The notes below the pieces were generated by a model, which did not search any database, was not told where the DNA came from, and saw only the letters and a program-made list of their open reading frames with translations. 28,537 nt of DNA, taken from positions 1 through 28,537 of the forward strand of contig JANXBH010000018.1 of assembly GCA_025060695.1 (NCBI GenBank), given 5' to 3'. How positions within the stretch are numbered: the stretch's first letter is position 1; every line of letters starts with the position of its first letter. Positions 1 through 8,358 of the stretch are shown here, in pieces. The position numbers and the translations under genes are program-made. The DNA comes from Caldifarciminota bacterium. GTDB taxonomy: Bacteria > Hydrothermota > Hydrothermia > LBFQ01 > DSFT01.

Positions 1-1116
1 CTTGCGATTGAAAACTATAGGAAAATAGAAGAGAAAGCTTCAAAAATCTTAAAACTACATCAAAAATCAAGTTTTGTGGATGATGCACTATATATGCTTG
101 CTGTAAGTTATTCAAGAATTGGAGAGTATACAAAAGCGGAACAAAGTTTTAAGGAATTTTTTGCCGTCTTTCCTAATAGTAAACTAACAAATAGAGCAAA
201 GTCGGAATATGGTATTATGTTATATAACTTAGGAAAATTTTCTGATGCAATGGATTATTTAACTAAGACTAATGATAAAACCTCTGACTTTTACCTAATG
301 CTAATATACTACAAGTTTGGAAACTATGGAAAAGCAATGGAAATAGCAAATAAAATTAGCAATGATAAGAAATTTAAGGAAAATCTTGAATTTAAAACTA
401 CTCTTGCTTATATTTACGTACAAACGAACAAAATTGATAGTGCTGAAAGAATTATAGATGAAATTTCAAAACTTGGAAATATTCATGATAGCACAAGAAT
501 AAGACTATATACTGAGTTATCGGATGCATATTTAAAAAACAAAAACTACGAAAAGGCAATTAGTTCCATAAATAAAATTACATATAAAGATAGCACAAGC
601 TTAGCATTTTCCATAAAACTTAGAACTGCAAGGATTTTCCTACTAAAAGGAGATACAAGCAAGGCAATGGATATTTTTGAGTACCTCTCAAATATTTCAT
701 TTGATAGCACTAAGTTTTGGAGCTACTACTATCTTGCGAATATATACGAAAATAAGAATGAATTTGAAAGGGCATTGGAGTTTTACGAAAAAGCATACAG
801 CGGGGGAATAAAAGTTGCAAATGAAAGAAAGGAAATTATACTAAAACTAAAAGCAATGAAGGACGAAAAGGACCATAGAAAACTCTATAAACTTGCTGAA
901 ACATTTTACATAGAATTAAACAAACCCCAATTAGCACTTGAAATTTTAGATAAAATAATAAATGAAACAAGTGATAAAAAATTAAAAGAAAAAGCATTAC
1001 TATTTGCCATATATATATCTTCAAAGTCATTATATGACAAGGAAAAAGCAAGTAATTACTACAGTAAATTGGAAAATCAGGAATACTTAGATATTGCAAA
1101 GAAATGGATAGAATAA
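1..1116 (+). CDS. TPR-repeat protein, 5' end outside the window
   Basis: The frame is open from base 1 with no stop, so the gene begins upstream of the window; the GTG at 76 is an internal valine codon. The 371 visible residues are tandem helical pairs of TPR type, for example the segment with AVSYSRIGEYTKAEQSF and later FERALEFYEKAYSGG. The pattern of small and aromatic residues repeats about every 34-36 residues to the C-terminus. No enzymatic motif is visible. TPR arrays of this kind mediate protein-protein contacts, and the N-terminal visible repeats resemble BamD/YbgF-type TPRs. Whether it is periplasmic cannot be judged without the N-terminus. It ends at TAA 1114-1116, just before the TolB-like gene. 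Confidence 0.85.
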   Translation, partial: LAIENYRKIEEKASKILKLHQKSSFVDDALYMLAVSYSRIGEYTKAEQSFKEFFAVFPNSKLTNRAKSEYGIMLYNLGKFSDAMDYLTKTNDKTSDFYLMLIYYKFGNYGKAMEIANKISNDKKFKENLEFKTTLAYIYVQTNKIDSAERIIDEISKLGNIHDSTRIRLYTELSDAYLKNKNYEKAISSINKITYKDSTSLAFSIKLRTARIFLLKGDTSKAMDIFEYLSNISFDSTKFWSYYYLANIYENKNEFERALEFYEKAYSGGIKVANERKEIILKLKAMKDEKDHRKLYKLAETFYIELNKPQLALEILDKIINETSDKKLKEKALLFAIYISSKSLYDKEKASNYYSKLENQEYLDIAKKWIE

Positions 1117-1117
1117 A

Positions 1118-1134
1118 TTAGAAAAATTTTCTAA
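1118..1134. repeat. Perfect AT-rich inverted repeat upstream of the TolB-like gene
   Basis: TTAGAAAA-A-TTTTCTAA is a perfect 8-bp inverted repeat around one central base. It lies between the TPR stop codon and the TAAAAT box at 1138, where an operator could sit. It could also act as a weak terminator for the TPR gene, although the stem has only one G-C pair per arm. Confidence 0.45.
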
Positions 1135-1137
1135 CTA

Positions 1138-1143
1138 TAAAAT
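1138..1143 (+). promoter_or_regulatory. TAAAAT -10-like box for the TolB-like gene
   Basis: TAAAAT is followed by seven bases and then the TTG codon at 1151. Seven is the commonest spacing in this window, which favours 1151 over the in-frame TTG at 1145. The inferred mRNA is leaderless. Confidence 0.55.
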
Positions 1144-1150
1144 TTTGGAC

Positions 1151-2347
1151 TTGATATTCTTCCTTATAAATCAGCTAATATTTAAAGGTGAAGAAAAATT
1201 CCTTGCTAATGTAAGGCAGTTGACATTCTCAGGAGAAAATGGAGAAGCATATTTTTCAAAAGATAATAACCTTATAGTATTTCAATCAAAAGGAGAAGGT
1301 GGAATTTATGTAATACTTGATGGAAAGTATATAAACCAAATTCAAATGAATTTAAATGAAATAAAAGCGTACGAATATGCCTTGAGAAATATTGGAAATA
1401 ATAAATATATGGTATTTGTCAAGGGAATATACGATACTATTGGATTGTTTAAAAATGTAAAATATGAAAGGTTTTTTATTAAATACTACTATGAATGCGA
1501 CCAGATATTTATAATGGATACGAATGGATTTATATTAAAGAAAGTATCAGTTGGTGGAGCGAATACTTGTGGATGGTTTTTAAATGACACTTTAGTTCTA
1601 TTTTCAAGTACTATAAAGAATGGAAAGGAATGCCCCAAAAATCTATATGCACAAGAGTATATAAAAAAAGGAATTTATGTATGGAGACTATTTAACTACG
1701 ATTTGTATGTATATAATTTAAAAAGTGATAGCTCATATCCTATATTTATAGATAACTACTACAAAGCGGAAGGTGAAGCGAATTTTAACGATACAATAGT
1801 ATTTACGTACTCAAAAGACAACGAATTGGATATATACCTTTTTAGTTTAAAAAACAGAAGTATAATTAAAAGGATTACTAATTTTGTAGGGTACGATGGG
1901 GGTGGAATGTTTTCACAAGATGGAAGATATATAGTATTTAGGGCATACCACTTAAAGGATAGTGCGGAAATTAAAGAATATAAGGAACTTTTAAGAAAGA
2001 ATTTAGTTAGACCAGAGGGTGTAGAAATTTATATATATGATTTAGTAAAGGATAGTTTTTGGCAAGTTACTAAATCAATAAAGGGTGTTTCAAATTTTGC
2101 TCCTTACTTTCACCCATCTGGAAAGTTTATAGTATTCTCGTCAAACTTACACGCCCCAAATACATTCAATTTTGAATTATATAAAATAGATATTGACGGA
2201 AAGAATTTAGAAAGAATTACATATTCTAATGGATTTAATTCATTTCCTATGTTCAGTAATGATGGAAAGAAGATTATATGGACTTCAAATAGAAATGGAA
2301 AAACAAGAAGAGATTTTAACATTTTTATTGCAGACTTTATTCAATAA
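1151..2347 (+). CDS. TolB-like PD40 beta-propeller protein, probably exported
   Basis: The protein has several PD40/WD40-like blades. The N-terminal NVRQLTFSGENGEAYFS is the classic opening blade of TolB-like PD40 proteins. Later blades include YDGGGMFSQDGRYIVF, FAPYFHPSGKFIVFSS and FPMFSNDGKKIIWTSN. Such propellers normally sit in the periplasm or extracellularly and bind partners; no enzyme motif is seen. A start at TTG 1151 gives 398 residues beginning MIFFLINQLIFK, a very short hydrophobic lead before the conserved part. TTG 1145 would add only two residues and lies one base from the -10-like box. The 3' end overlaps mnmA by 11 bp. The family assignment is strong, the specific role is unknown, and the start is moderately certain. 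Confidence 0.8.
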   Translation: MIFFLINQLIFKGEEKFLANVRQLTFSGENGEAYFSKDNNLIVFQSKGEGGIYVILDGKYINQIQMNLNEIKAYEYALRNIGNNKYMVFVKGIYDTIGLFKNVKYERFFIKYYYECDQIFIMDTNGFILKKVSVGGANTCGWFLNDTLVLFSSTIKNGKECPKNLYAQEYIKKGIYVWRLFNYDLYVYNLKSDSSYPIFIDNYYKAEGEANFNDTIVFTYSKDNELDIYLFSLKNRSIIKRITNFVGYDGGGMFSQDGRYIVFRAYHLKDSAEIKEYKELLRKNLVRPEGVEIYIYDLVKDSFWQVTKSIKGVSNFAPYFHPSGKFIVFSSNLHAPNTFNFELYKIDIDGKNLERITYSNGFNSFPMFSNDGKKIIWTSNRNGKTRRDFNIFIADFIQ

Positions 2348-3374
2348 TACCTGCTCCAACTAAATAGTCATCTATATATATAGCACCAACTTGTCCTCTT
2401 GCAGGTGAAAACTGTGGTTTTTCAAACTCAATTTCAACGTAGTTATTAAAAACCTTAATTCTTGCATCTGCAGGCTCATGAAGATTTCTTATTTTCACTT
2501 TTGCTATAAAATCACTTTCTAATTCTACAAAGAAATTTAAATTAACTAATTTTATAAATGAAGTATATGCATCCTCTTCAAATCCTAAAACTACGGTATT
2601 AGTTTCAGGAACTACATCTACTACATATGCTCTTTTCCCAAGTGCAATGTTTAAGTGTCTCCTTTGACCTATAGTATAAAGTGCATATCCCTTATGCTTT
2701 CCAACTATATTTCCATATTTGTCAATAAAATATCCCTCTTTTGGAATATAATTTCCCTTTTCAATAAGAAATTCTCTATAATCACTATCAACAAAACATA
2801 TATCCATAGAATCTACTCTCCTTGCATTAATCAAACCAATATCACTCGCCATTTTCCTAATCTCCTCCTTAGTATAGTCTCCTATTGGTAAAATCAAATT
2901 ATTTACAATTTCCCTTGTAAGATAGCTCAAAAAATATGACTGGTCCTTGCTTTTGTCCTTTGCTCTTGCAATTACTCTTTCACCTCTAAAAGTCCCAATT
3001 CTTGCATAATGTCCAGTTGCAAGCTTAGCATTTATACTTTTTGCATACTCAAAAAGTGCACCCATTTTATAGTCTCTATTACAAAAAACACATACATTTG
3101 GTACTCTTCCAGATAAATATTCGCTTATAAACATTCTTACTATGTTTTCTTTAAAAGCCTTTGAATAGTTTAAGAACTTAAATGGTATATTAAATTTTTT
3201 TGCAACTTTGTATGCAAGCCTTAGTGCATCAATTGAACAACAAGTCCTTGGATTCTTACTTTCATCATATAAAATCACATTCACTCCAATTACTTCATAA
3301 CCCATATTTTTTAGCAAATATATAGCTACTGAACTATCTACACCTCCCGATAGTCCCAAAACCACTCTATTCAT
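2337..3374 (-). CDS. mnmA: tRNA-specific 2-thiouridylase MnmA
   Basis: MnmA places sulfur on C2 of the wobble uridine of tRNA-Lys, -Glu and -Gln, using ATP and a persulfide relay. The 345-residue protein has the N-terminal PP-loop SGGVDSS (residues 9-15), the catalytic cysteine region VPNVCVFCN (Cys95, Cys98) followed by ATGHYAR, and the second catalytic cysteine in MDICFV (Cys193). YTIGQRRHLNIALG and the C-terminal beta-barrel ending SPARGQVGAIY are also typical. Length and motif order fit the family. The start is ATG 3374, seven bases after a TAAAAT box. It has its own box although it lies 17 bp behind the acyltransferase gene, so it may be transcribed separately. It overlaps the TolB-like gene tail to tail. 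Confidence 0.96.
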   Translation of the reverse strand: MNRVVLGLSGGVDSSVAIYLLKNMGYEVIGVNVILYDESKNPRTCCSIDALRLAYKVAKKFNIPFKFLNYSKAFKENIVRMFISEYLSGRVPNVCVFCNRDYKMGALFEYAKSINAKLATGHYARIGTFRGERVIARAKDKSKDQSYFLSYLTREIVNNLILPIGDYTKEEIRKMASDIGLINARRVDSMDICFVDSDYREFLIEKGNYIPKEGYFIDKYGNIVGKHKGYALYTIGQRRHLNIALGKRAYVVDVVPETNTVVLGFEEDAYTSFIKLVNLNFFVELESDFIAKVKIRNLHEPADARIKVFNNYVEIEFEKPQFSPARGQVGAIYIDDYLVGAGIIE

Positions 3375-3381
3375 ATATTAA

Positions 3382-3387
3382 ATTTTA
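3382..3387 (-). promoter_or_regulatory. TAAAAT box for mnmA
   Basis: On the minus strand GAACTTTAAAATTTAATAT runs directly into the mnmA ATG, with seven bases between TAAAAT and the start. It occupies almost the whole 17-bp gap behind the acyltransferase gene and leaves no room for a Shine-Dalgarno leader. Confidence 0.55.
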
Positions 3388-3391
3388 AAGT

Positions 3392-4243
3392 TCAATCCCA
3401 ATTAAAATCAAATGAAAACCAATGACTTGGATATTTTCTTAAAGTCCTTTCAAGATTTCTTAAGTAAAAATCCAACATTTTTTCAAAAGTCATATTTTCT
3501 TCATAATACACATCCTGAACTATTCCAAGGTATTTACCATTTCCTCTTATAACGTATGCAAAAACCATAGGAATTTTAAACTTCTCATTTATTTTAAAAA
3601 TACCAGCTGGTATTTTTCTTTTATGGTTAAACAAACTACACTCTATATAAGAAGTGCCCACAAGTCTATCTGGTGTTACTATTAATATCCCTTCACCACT
3701 ATTTAAAAATCTTATAATTTCCATAATTTCATTCATTAGAACAAGCCTTGCACCCTTACTTGACCTAAGCTCGTTTAAAAGCTTTAACCATCTTGGATCA
3801 ATCATCTCAATAATAACCATAACATTGTATCCAAGACAACTTATTAAATTTAATGCATATTCCCAATTTCCAATATGACCACTTAGAAGTATAACTTTCT
3901 TCTTTATTTTGTATACATTTTCAAAAACTTCAATATTTTCCAGACTTAGTTTTTCCAGAATTTGACTACAGCTTTTATATTTTACTTTTATAAAATCTGC
4001 AAAGTTTAGCATGTAGTTTTCAAACGTCTTAAAAACCATTTTATTATCAAAATCATTCAAAATTATCCTTAAATTATTTTTTATAGCATCCTTCCTTTTT
4101 TTATCAATAAAAAACCAAAATATAGCAATTAATTTAAAAACTAACCTTAGCAAGGAGTCTGGAATAAATCTTGAAATTACTATGAAAATCGCTAATGAAT
4201 ATAGTTTTAAATCATCAAGAAATCTATAAATTGCATTTAGCAT
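3392..4243 (-). CDS. LpxL/HtrB-like lysophospholipid acyltransferase
   Basis: This 283-residue protein matches the LpxL/HtrB lipid A acyltransferase superfamily. Its catalytic block is SGHIGNWEYA (His123 and Glu128 of the H-X4-E motif). It has a hydrophobic N-terminal segment (about residues 15-46), a conserved middle region (GEGILIVTPDRL), and the end FSFDFNWD. Members acylate lipid A precursors or related lipids at the inner membrane, which points to an outer-membrane-bearing cell, but the acceptor cannot be told from sequence. The start ATG 4243 abuts the stop codon of the S15 hydrolase gene with no gap and no Shine-Dalgarno site. Expression by coupling to that gene is therefore likely, although the two functions are not obviously linked. 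Confidence 0.85.
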   Translation of the reverse strand: MLNAIYRFLDDLKLYSLAIFIVISRFIPDSLLRLVFKLIAIFWFFIDKKRKDAIKNNLRIILNDFDNKMVFKTFENYMLNFADFIKVKYKSCSQILEKLSLENIEVFENVYKIKKKVILLSGHIGNWEYALNLISCLGYNVMVIIEMIDPRWLKLLNELRSSKGARLVLMNEIMEIIRFLNSGEGILIVTPDRLVGTSYIECSLFNHKRKIPAGIFKINEKFKIPMVFAYVIRGNGKYLGIVQDVYYEENMTFEKMLDFYLRNLERTLRKYPSHWFSFDFNWD

Positions 4244-6016
4244 TTAAAACATTACCATCAATTTAGCAAATTTCTTTCCAAGCTTTATAAAATAAATACC
4301 TTTTTTAAGATTTCTATTTAAAATTTTCCTTCCATTCATATCATAAACATAGTCCAGCAATTTACCACCACACAAAAATGAACCGTTTTTAAATAAACAA
4401 TCAATTTTTTCTTTTTCAGAAATTTCAGGAAAAACTAACATATCGTTTACTGGAAGAGAAATAAATGATGGATATATCTGCCCTGTAAAAACTTTATTTA
4501 GTGCAATAAGTTTGTTTGGGTCGTTTCTTCTAAATGGTCCTCCATTATTTGGATTTGGTTCGTATGATGGAAATTTTGATGAGGTGATATATAGCCTTAT
4601 TCTATGATTTTCCTTAAATACATATGCTGTATTTCTTAGTTTTATAGTAAATTGATAAATCTGATTAGGATTTAGTAAATCTTCCCTATCTACTCCATTT
4701 CTATTCCTCGCCCTTAATACTCCCTCAGTTATAAGTACACTTTTTCCATCCGGAAATACATCAGCAAGCATTACAATAAAGTCAGTATCTAATTTATCTG
4801 AACTTGCATATATATTTAAAAATGGCTGTCCAACAACTACTAAAGGATGAGTTAGTATGCTTGATGTATATATAATTACATCGTTTCTATTATGTAATGG
4901 ACTTAAGTCTCTTGGACCAAAAAGAATACTATCTACGTTAAATATACCAAAAAAGTCAAAACCTCCAATTGTAGGGACAGGATTATTGGGGTCATAGTAA
5001 TAGTAAAAACTATCCTTTAGATAATTTGGTAAGAAAAGTTTCAATGAATCTTTTACTAAAAACCAATTTTGATAGATTGTTTTACTTGGCGGAAAACTAT
5101 CAGCCTCTATCCACTTATTTTCACCCATTAGGTAAAACTTCACTCTCTTTACGTTACTCCAATCACCAACTTTCCTTGTCCAATATAAAAACCAGTAAAA
5201 ATGCAGTAAAGGCAAGTCTACTTTTGAGTTTTCTGGAAATATAAAATCACCAACAGTATCTCTATTTAACTTATGAGACCAAGGACCTATTAATATATAT
5301 TGATTATTCTTTGCTCTATAGTTCCCATATTTTCTAATATAGTTAAATGCATTTATTGCGCCTTCTGTAAACGCATCGAACCACCCTGTAATATGTAGCA
5401 TAGGAACATTAAAGTAGCTCAGTCTACTATATCCATTTATCCACGCCCAAGGAGTATTTTCTGAGTATATAGCATATTTTTCAATAGTATCAAGCCACAT
5501 AGTAGCACTTACTAAATTTAACCAATTTTCTACTATAAATTTTCTAAACACACCGTTATAAAATACTTCATGATATAGTGAAAAGCCTGAAATTGAAGGA
5601 GTTGCACAAGTTAAATTAAACCCTGTACCTGCAAGAAAATATTGAGTAAATCCTAAAGCAGAACCTCCAAATGTGCAAATTGTATCATTTGACCAGTGTT
5701 GATTAGTAATCCACGTGGCAATTTCTTTTCCATCCTGATTAGGTCCCCAACCATCGTTTAAAAATGGGCTTTTAATACCCCCACTTCCCCAATAACCCCT
5801 AAGTGTATTTACAACATATGCAAAGTTATTATTAACTATAAATGCTATGCCTAAGCTATCAAGAAAACCAAGCGTATCATATGGAGTTCTTACTAATAAT
5901 GTAGGAAATTTTTTATTTATAGTATCAGATGGAAGCCAAACATAAACCTTTAGTAATGTCCCATCATTCATTATAACATCAGTTTTATAGTGTATCCAAA
6001 AAACAAAATAATACAT
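4244..6016 (-). CDS. CocE/NonD family (peptidase S15-like) hydrolase with T9SS-like tail
   Basis: This is an alpha/beta hydrolase of the X-Pro dipeptidyl-peptidase/cocaine esterase family, 590 residues. The nucleophile lies in FGGSALG (Ser119), the acid in TGWFDAF (Asp214) and the base in GPWSH (His248), in the CocE order. A C-terminal beta-sandwich (about 360-520) fits the S15 C-terminal domain. After residue 535 a short domain ending with MNGRKI and KKGIYFIKLG resembles a type IX secretion sorting domain, so export to the surface or medium is inferred. The N-terminus MYYFVFWIHYK is hydrophobic but lacks a normal signal peptide. An in-frame TAA in the 11-bp gap behind truB prevents a longer N-terminus. 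The substrate (peptide or ester) is not determinable. Confidence 0.88.
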   Translation of the reverse strand: MYYFVFWIHYKTDVIMNDGTLLKVYVWLPSDTINKKFPTLLVRTPYDTLGFLDSLGIAFIVNNNFAYVVNTLRGYWGSGGIKSPFLNDGWGPNQDGKEIATWITNQHWSNDTICTFGGSALGFTQYFLAGTGFNLTCATPSISGFSLYHEVFYNGVFRKFIVENWLNLVSATMWLDTIEKYAIYSENTPWAWINGYSRLSYFNVPMLHITGWFDAFTEGAINAFNYIRKYGNYRAKNNQYILIGPWSHKLNRDTVGDFIFPENSKVDLPLLHFYWFLYWTRKVGDWSNVKRVKFYLMGENKWIEADSFPPSKTIYQNWFLVKDSLKLFLPNYLKDSFYYYYDPNNPVPTIGGFDFFGIFNVDSILFGPRDLSPLHNRNDVIIYTSSILTHPLVVVGQPFLNIYASSDKLDTDFIVMLADVFPDGKSVLITEGVLRARNRNGVDREDLLNPNQIYQFTIKLRNTAYVFKENHRIRLYITSSKFPSYEPNPNNGGPFRRNDPNKLIALNKVFTGQIYPSFISLPVNDMLVFPEISEKEKIDCLFKNGSFLCGGKLLDYVYDMNGRKILNRNLKKGIYFIKLGKKFAKLMVMF

Positions 6017-6024
6017 ATTTTAAA

Positions 6025-6030
6025 ATTTTA
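6025..6030 (-). promoter_or_regulatory. TAAAAT box of the S15 hydrolase gene, sharing the truB stop codon
   Basis: On the minus strand CTATAAAATTTTAAAATATG places TAAAAT eight bases before the hydrolase ATG. The first three bases of the box are the TAA stop codon of truB. Confidence 0.45.
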
Positions 6031-6861
6031 TAGCACTTTCAATGGTTTTAGTAGTTCGTTCTCTATCTTGCCAACTCCTATAAAATTTCCATCACAATAT
6101 ACTCTGTAAATACCTTCTTTATATTTATACCTTGTAATTTGTCCACTTTTAAATTTAAAGCAGTCAATTATTTCTATTTTTTCAAAAAAATAAAGTGCTT
6201 CATCTATACTTATAACTTTAAATTCACTGTCGTTTAAGCTGTGTGCATTTTCTAATTTAAAACTTCCAATTGCTATTCTTTTCAGTTCTAATACATAACC
6301 ATAGGTATTTAGTTTCTCTGCTAAGTCCCTTGCAAAACTCCTTACATAAAATCCACTACTAACTCTAAGAAAAATATCTGCTTCATTATTCACTTCGTAT
6401 ACACTTAAAACTTTTAGTTCGTATATTTTTACCGTTTTTGGTTTAATTTCAAAATCAATTCCTTCTCTTGAAAGCTCATATGCCCTTTTACCATGTATCC
6501 TTTTTGCTGAAAATTTAGGTGGAATTTGCTCATATTCCCTTGGAAAGTCCTCTATCACTTTTTGAAAAACACTAATATTCAACTTAAAACTACTATCTAC
6601 GTTTATTATATCCCCTTCAACATCAAGCGTATTAGTTTCTATTCCAAATTTTATTTTTGCAATATATGTCTTTTCAAGCCCTATTAGAAATTCTATAAAT
6701 TTCGTAGCTTTGTTTATACCAATTACCAATAAACCTTCCGCAAATGGGTCTAATGTACCTGAGTGCCCTATTTTTTTAAAACCCAAAATCTTCTTCAATA
6801 CTCTTATAACATCGTAAGAAGTATATCCTTTAGGTTTGTTTATCAAAATAAAACCATTCAT
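6028..6861 (-). CDS. truB: tRNA pseudouridine-55 synthase TruB
   Basis: TruB makes pseudouridine 55 in the T-loop of tRNAs. The 277-residue protein opens with GFILINKPKGYTSYDVI and has the catalytic-aspartate motif GHSGTLDPFAEGLL (Asp38). It also has the KRIHGKRAYELSREG segment and the SSGFYVRSFARDL motif, all in family order. A short C-terminal region (about 215-277) could be a small PUA-like extension. The start is ATG 6861, seven bases after a minus-strand TAAAAT box in the 30-bp region shared with gcvPB. Its stop codon forms part of the next gene's box. With mnmA it is the second tRNA-modification gene in this stretch, but the two appear to be separate transcription units. Confidence 0.96.
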   Translation of the reverse strand: MNGFILINKPKGYTSYDVIRVLKKILGFKKIGHSGTLDPFAEGLLVIGINKATKFIEFLIGLEKTYIAKIKFGIETNTLDVEGDIINVDSSFKLNISVFQKVIEDFPREYEQIPPKFSAKRIHGKRAYELSREGIDFEIKPKTVKIYELKVLSVYEVNNEADIFLRVSSGFYVRSFARDLAEKLNTYGYVLELKRIAIGSFKLENAHSLNDSEFKVISIDEALYFFEKIEIIDCFKFKSGQITRYKYKEGIYRVYCDGNFIGVGKIENELLKPLKVL

Positions 6862-6891
6862 TTTTTAAATTTTAAACTTTAAAATTTAAAT
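6862..6891. promoter_or_regulatory. 30-bp divergent region with two TAAAAT boxes (truB / gcvPB)
   Basis: The whole spacer is A/T except one base and is nearly palindromic. The minus-strand TAAAAT (6869-6874) ends seven bases before the truB ATG; the plus-strand TAAAAT (6880-6885) ends six bases before the gcvPB ATG. Only five bases separate the two boxes, so any -35 contacts must fall inside the opposite coding sequence. Confidence 0.55.
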
Positions 6892-8358
6892 ATGGAAAAA
6901 CTTTCAATTGAACTTTCGAACGATTCAATTGGTTTTTCTTTAAATAAATTAGATGTTCCTGAGTTTAACATAGAAGATAAAATACCTTCAAAGCTTTTAA
7001 GAAAATCCAAACTTAATCTACCACAATTATCTGAAAATGAAACTTTTAGACATTTTCTAAGATTATCCCAACTAAACTATAACATTGATAAAAATATTTA
7101 TCCCTTAGGTTCTTGTACTATGAAATATAATCCTAAGATAAATGAAGAGCTTGCAAGACATCCAAAATTTATAAATTTACACCCACATACACCAGACGAA
7201 TTTTCACAAGGAGCACTTTCAATAATATATGAGCTTTCTGAGCTACTTAAAGAAATCTCAGGTATGGATGCAGTAAGTCTTCAACCTTCAGCAGGTTCAC
7301 AAGGAGAACTTACAGGTATATTAATTATATCAAAATATCATAATTCTAAAGGAGAAAAAAGAAAAATCGTTTTAATACCAGATTCAGCACATGGAACGAA
7401 CCCAGCGACCGCTACCTTGGCAGGTTTAAATTCAGTTGAAATTAAAACAGTAGAAACAGGAGGAATACTTAAAGCAAAAAGTATAAAAAATGAGATAGAT
7501 AAGTATGGTGAAAATATTGCAGGTTTAATGATAACTAATCCAAATACCTTAGGAATTTTTGAAGAGGAAATATATGAAATATCTAATTTATTGCATAAAA
7601 TTGATGCGCAAGTTTATATGGACGGAGCTAATATGAATGCACTTGTAGGAAATTTAAAACCTTCTAAATTTGGTATCGATGTAATGCATTTTAATTTACA
7701 TAAAACATTTTCTACACCACACGGTGGAGGTGGTCCTGGAAGTGGTGCGGTTGCAGTTAAAAAACACTTGGCAAAATTTTTACCAAATCCAAGAGTAAAA
7801 AAAATAGATGGAAAATACAAATTAGTATATGAAGACCAGGAATATAGTATAGGAAGAATACATAGCTTTTATGGAAACTTTGGTATGCACATTAGAGCAT
7901 TAGTTTATATTAGAATGCTTTCAAGTGAAGGTTTGAAATTTATTTCATATCTTTCAGTATTGAATGCAAACTACTTAAGAAAGAGATTAGAAGAAATTGG
8001 ATATAAGGTGGGATTTGAAAAACCAAGTATGCATGAATTCGTATTAACATTAAAGGATATAAAAAATAAATATGGTATAAAGGCTTTAGACGTTGCAAAA
8101 AGAATACTTGATTATGGTTTTCATCCACCTACAATTTACTTTCCTCTAATAGTAGAAGAAGCATTTATGATAGAACCTACAGATAGTGAAAGTAAATCAT
8201 CTTTAGATAGCTATATTAAAGCTTATGAAAATATAATGAAAGAAATAAAAGAAGAACCAAGTTTATTAATAAATGCACCTGTTAATACTCCAATTGGAAG
8301 ACTTGATGAAGCAAAAGCAGCAAAAGAGCTAAAAGTTAAGTGGCAAGATATAGATTAA
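6892..8358 (+). CDS. gcvPB: Glycine dehydrogenase (decarboxylating) subunit 2, GcvPB
   Basis: This is the PLP-binding half of the split glycine-cleavage P-protein, which decarboxylates glycine and passes the aminomethyl group to the H-protein lipoyl arm. It is 488 residues long, as usual for the B subunit. Key features are YPLGSCTMKYNPK, SLQPSAGSQGEL, PDSAHGTNPATA, and the PLP lysine in FNLHKTFSTPHGGGGPG (Lys271). The C-terminus has the HPPTIYFPL region. The partner gcvPA and the T- and H-protein genes, often adjacent in other genomes, are not in this window. The start ATG 6892 lies six bases behind a TAAAAT box. The 3' end overlaps the next, convergent gene by 30 bp. Confidence 0.96.
   Translation: MEKLSIELSNDSIGFSLNKLDVPEFNIEDKIPSKLLRKSKLNLPQLSENETFRHFLRLSQLNYNIDKNIYPLGSCTMKYNPKINEELARHPKFINLHPHTPDEFSQGALSIIYELSELLKEISGMDAVSLQPSAGSQGELTGILIISKYHNSKGEKRKIVLIPDSAHGTNPATATLAGLNSVEIKTVETGGILKAKSIKNEIDKYGENIAGLMITNPNTLGIFEEEIYEISNLLHKIDAQVYMDGANMNALVGNLKPSKFGIDVMHFNLHKTFSTPHGGGGPGSGAVAVKKHLAKFLPNPRVKKIDGKYKLVYEDQEYSIGRIHSFYGNFGMHIRALVYIRMLSSEGLKFISYLSVLNANYLRKRLEEIGYKVGFEKPSMHEFVLTLKDIKNKYGIKALDVAKRILDYGFHPPTIYFPLIVEEAFMIEPTDSESKSSLDSYIKAYENIMKEIKEEPSLLINAPVNTPIGRLDEAKAAKELKVKWQDID

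Noticed and set aside
1145-1147. TTG 1145 as start of the TolB-like gene
   Set aside because: It is one base from the -10-like box; TTG 1151 in the same frame has the standard seven-base spacing.
6862-6891. CTTTAAAATTT as an archaeal TATA box
   Set aside because: ClpX, HflX, TruB, MnmA, GlmM and LpxL-like genes make the genome bacterial, and a TATA box would lie about 25-30 bases from +1, not seven.
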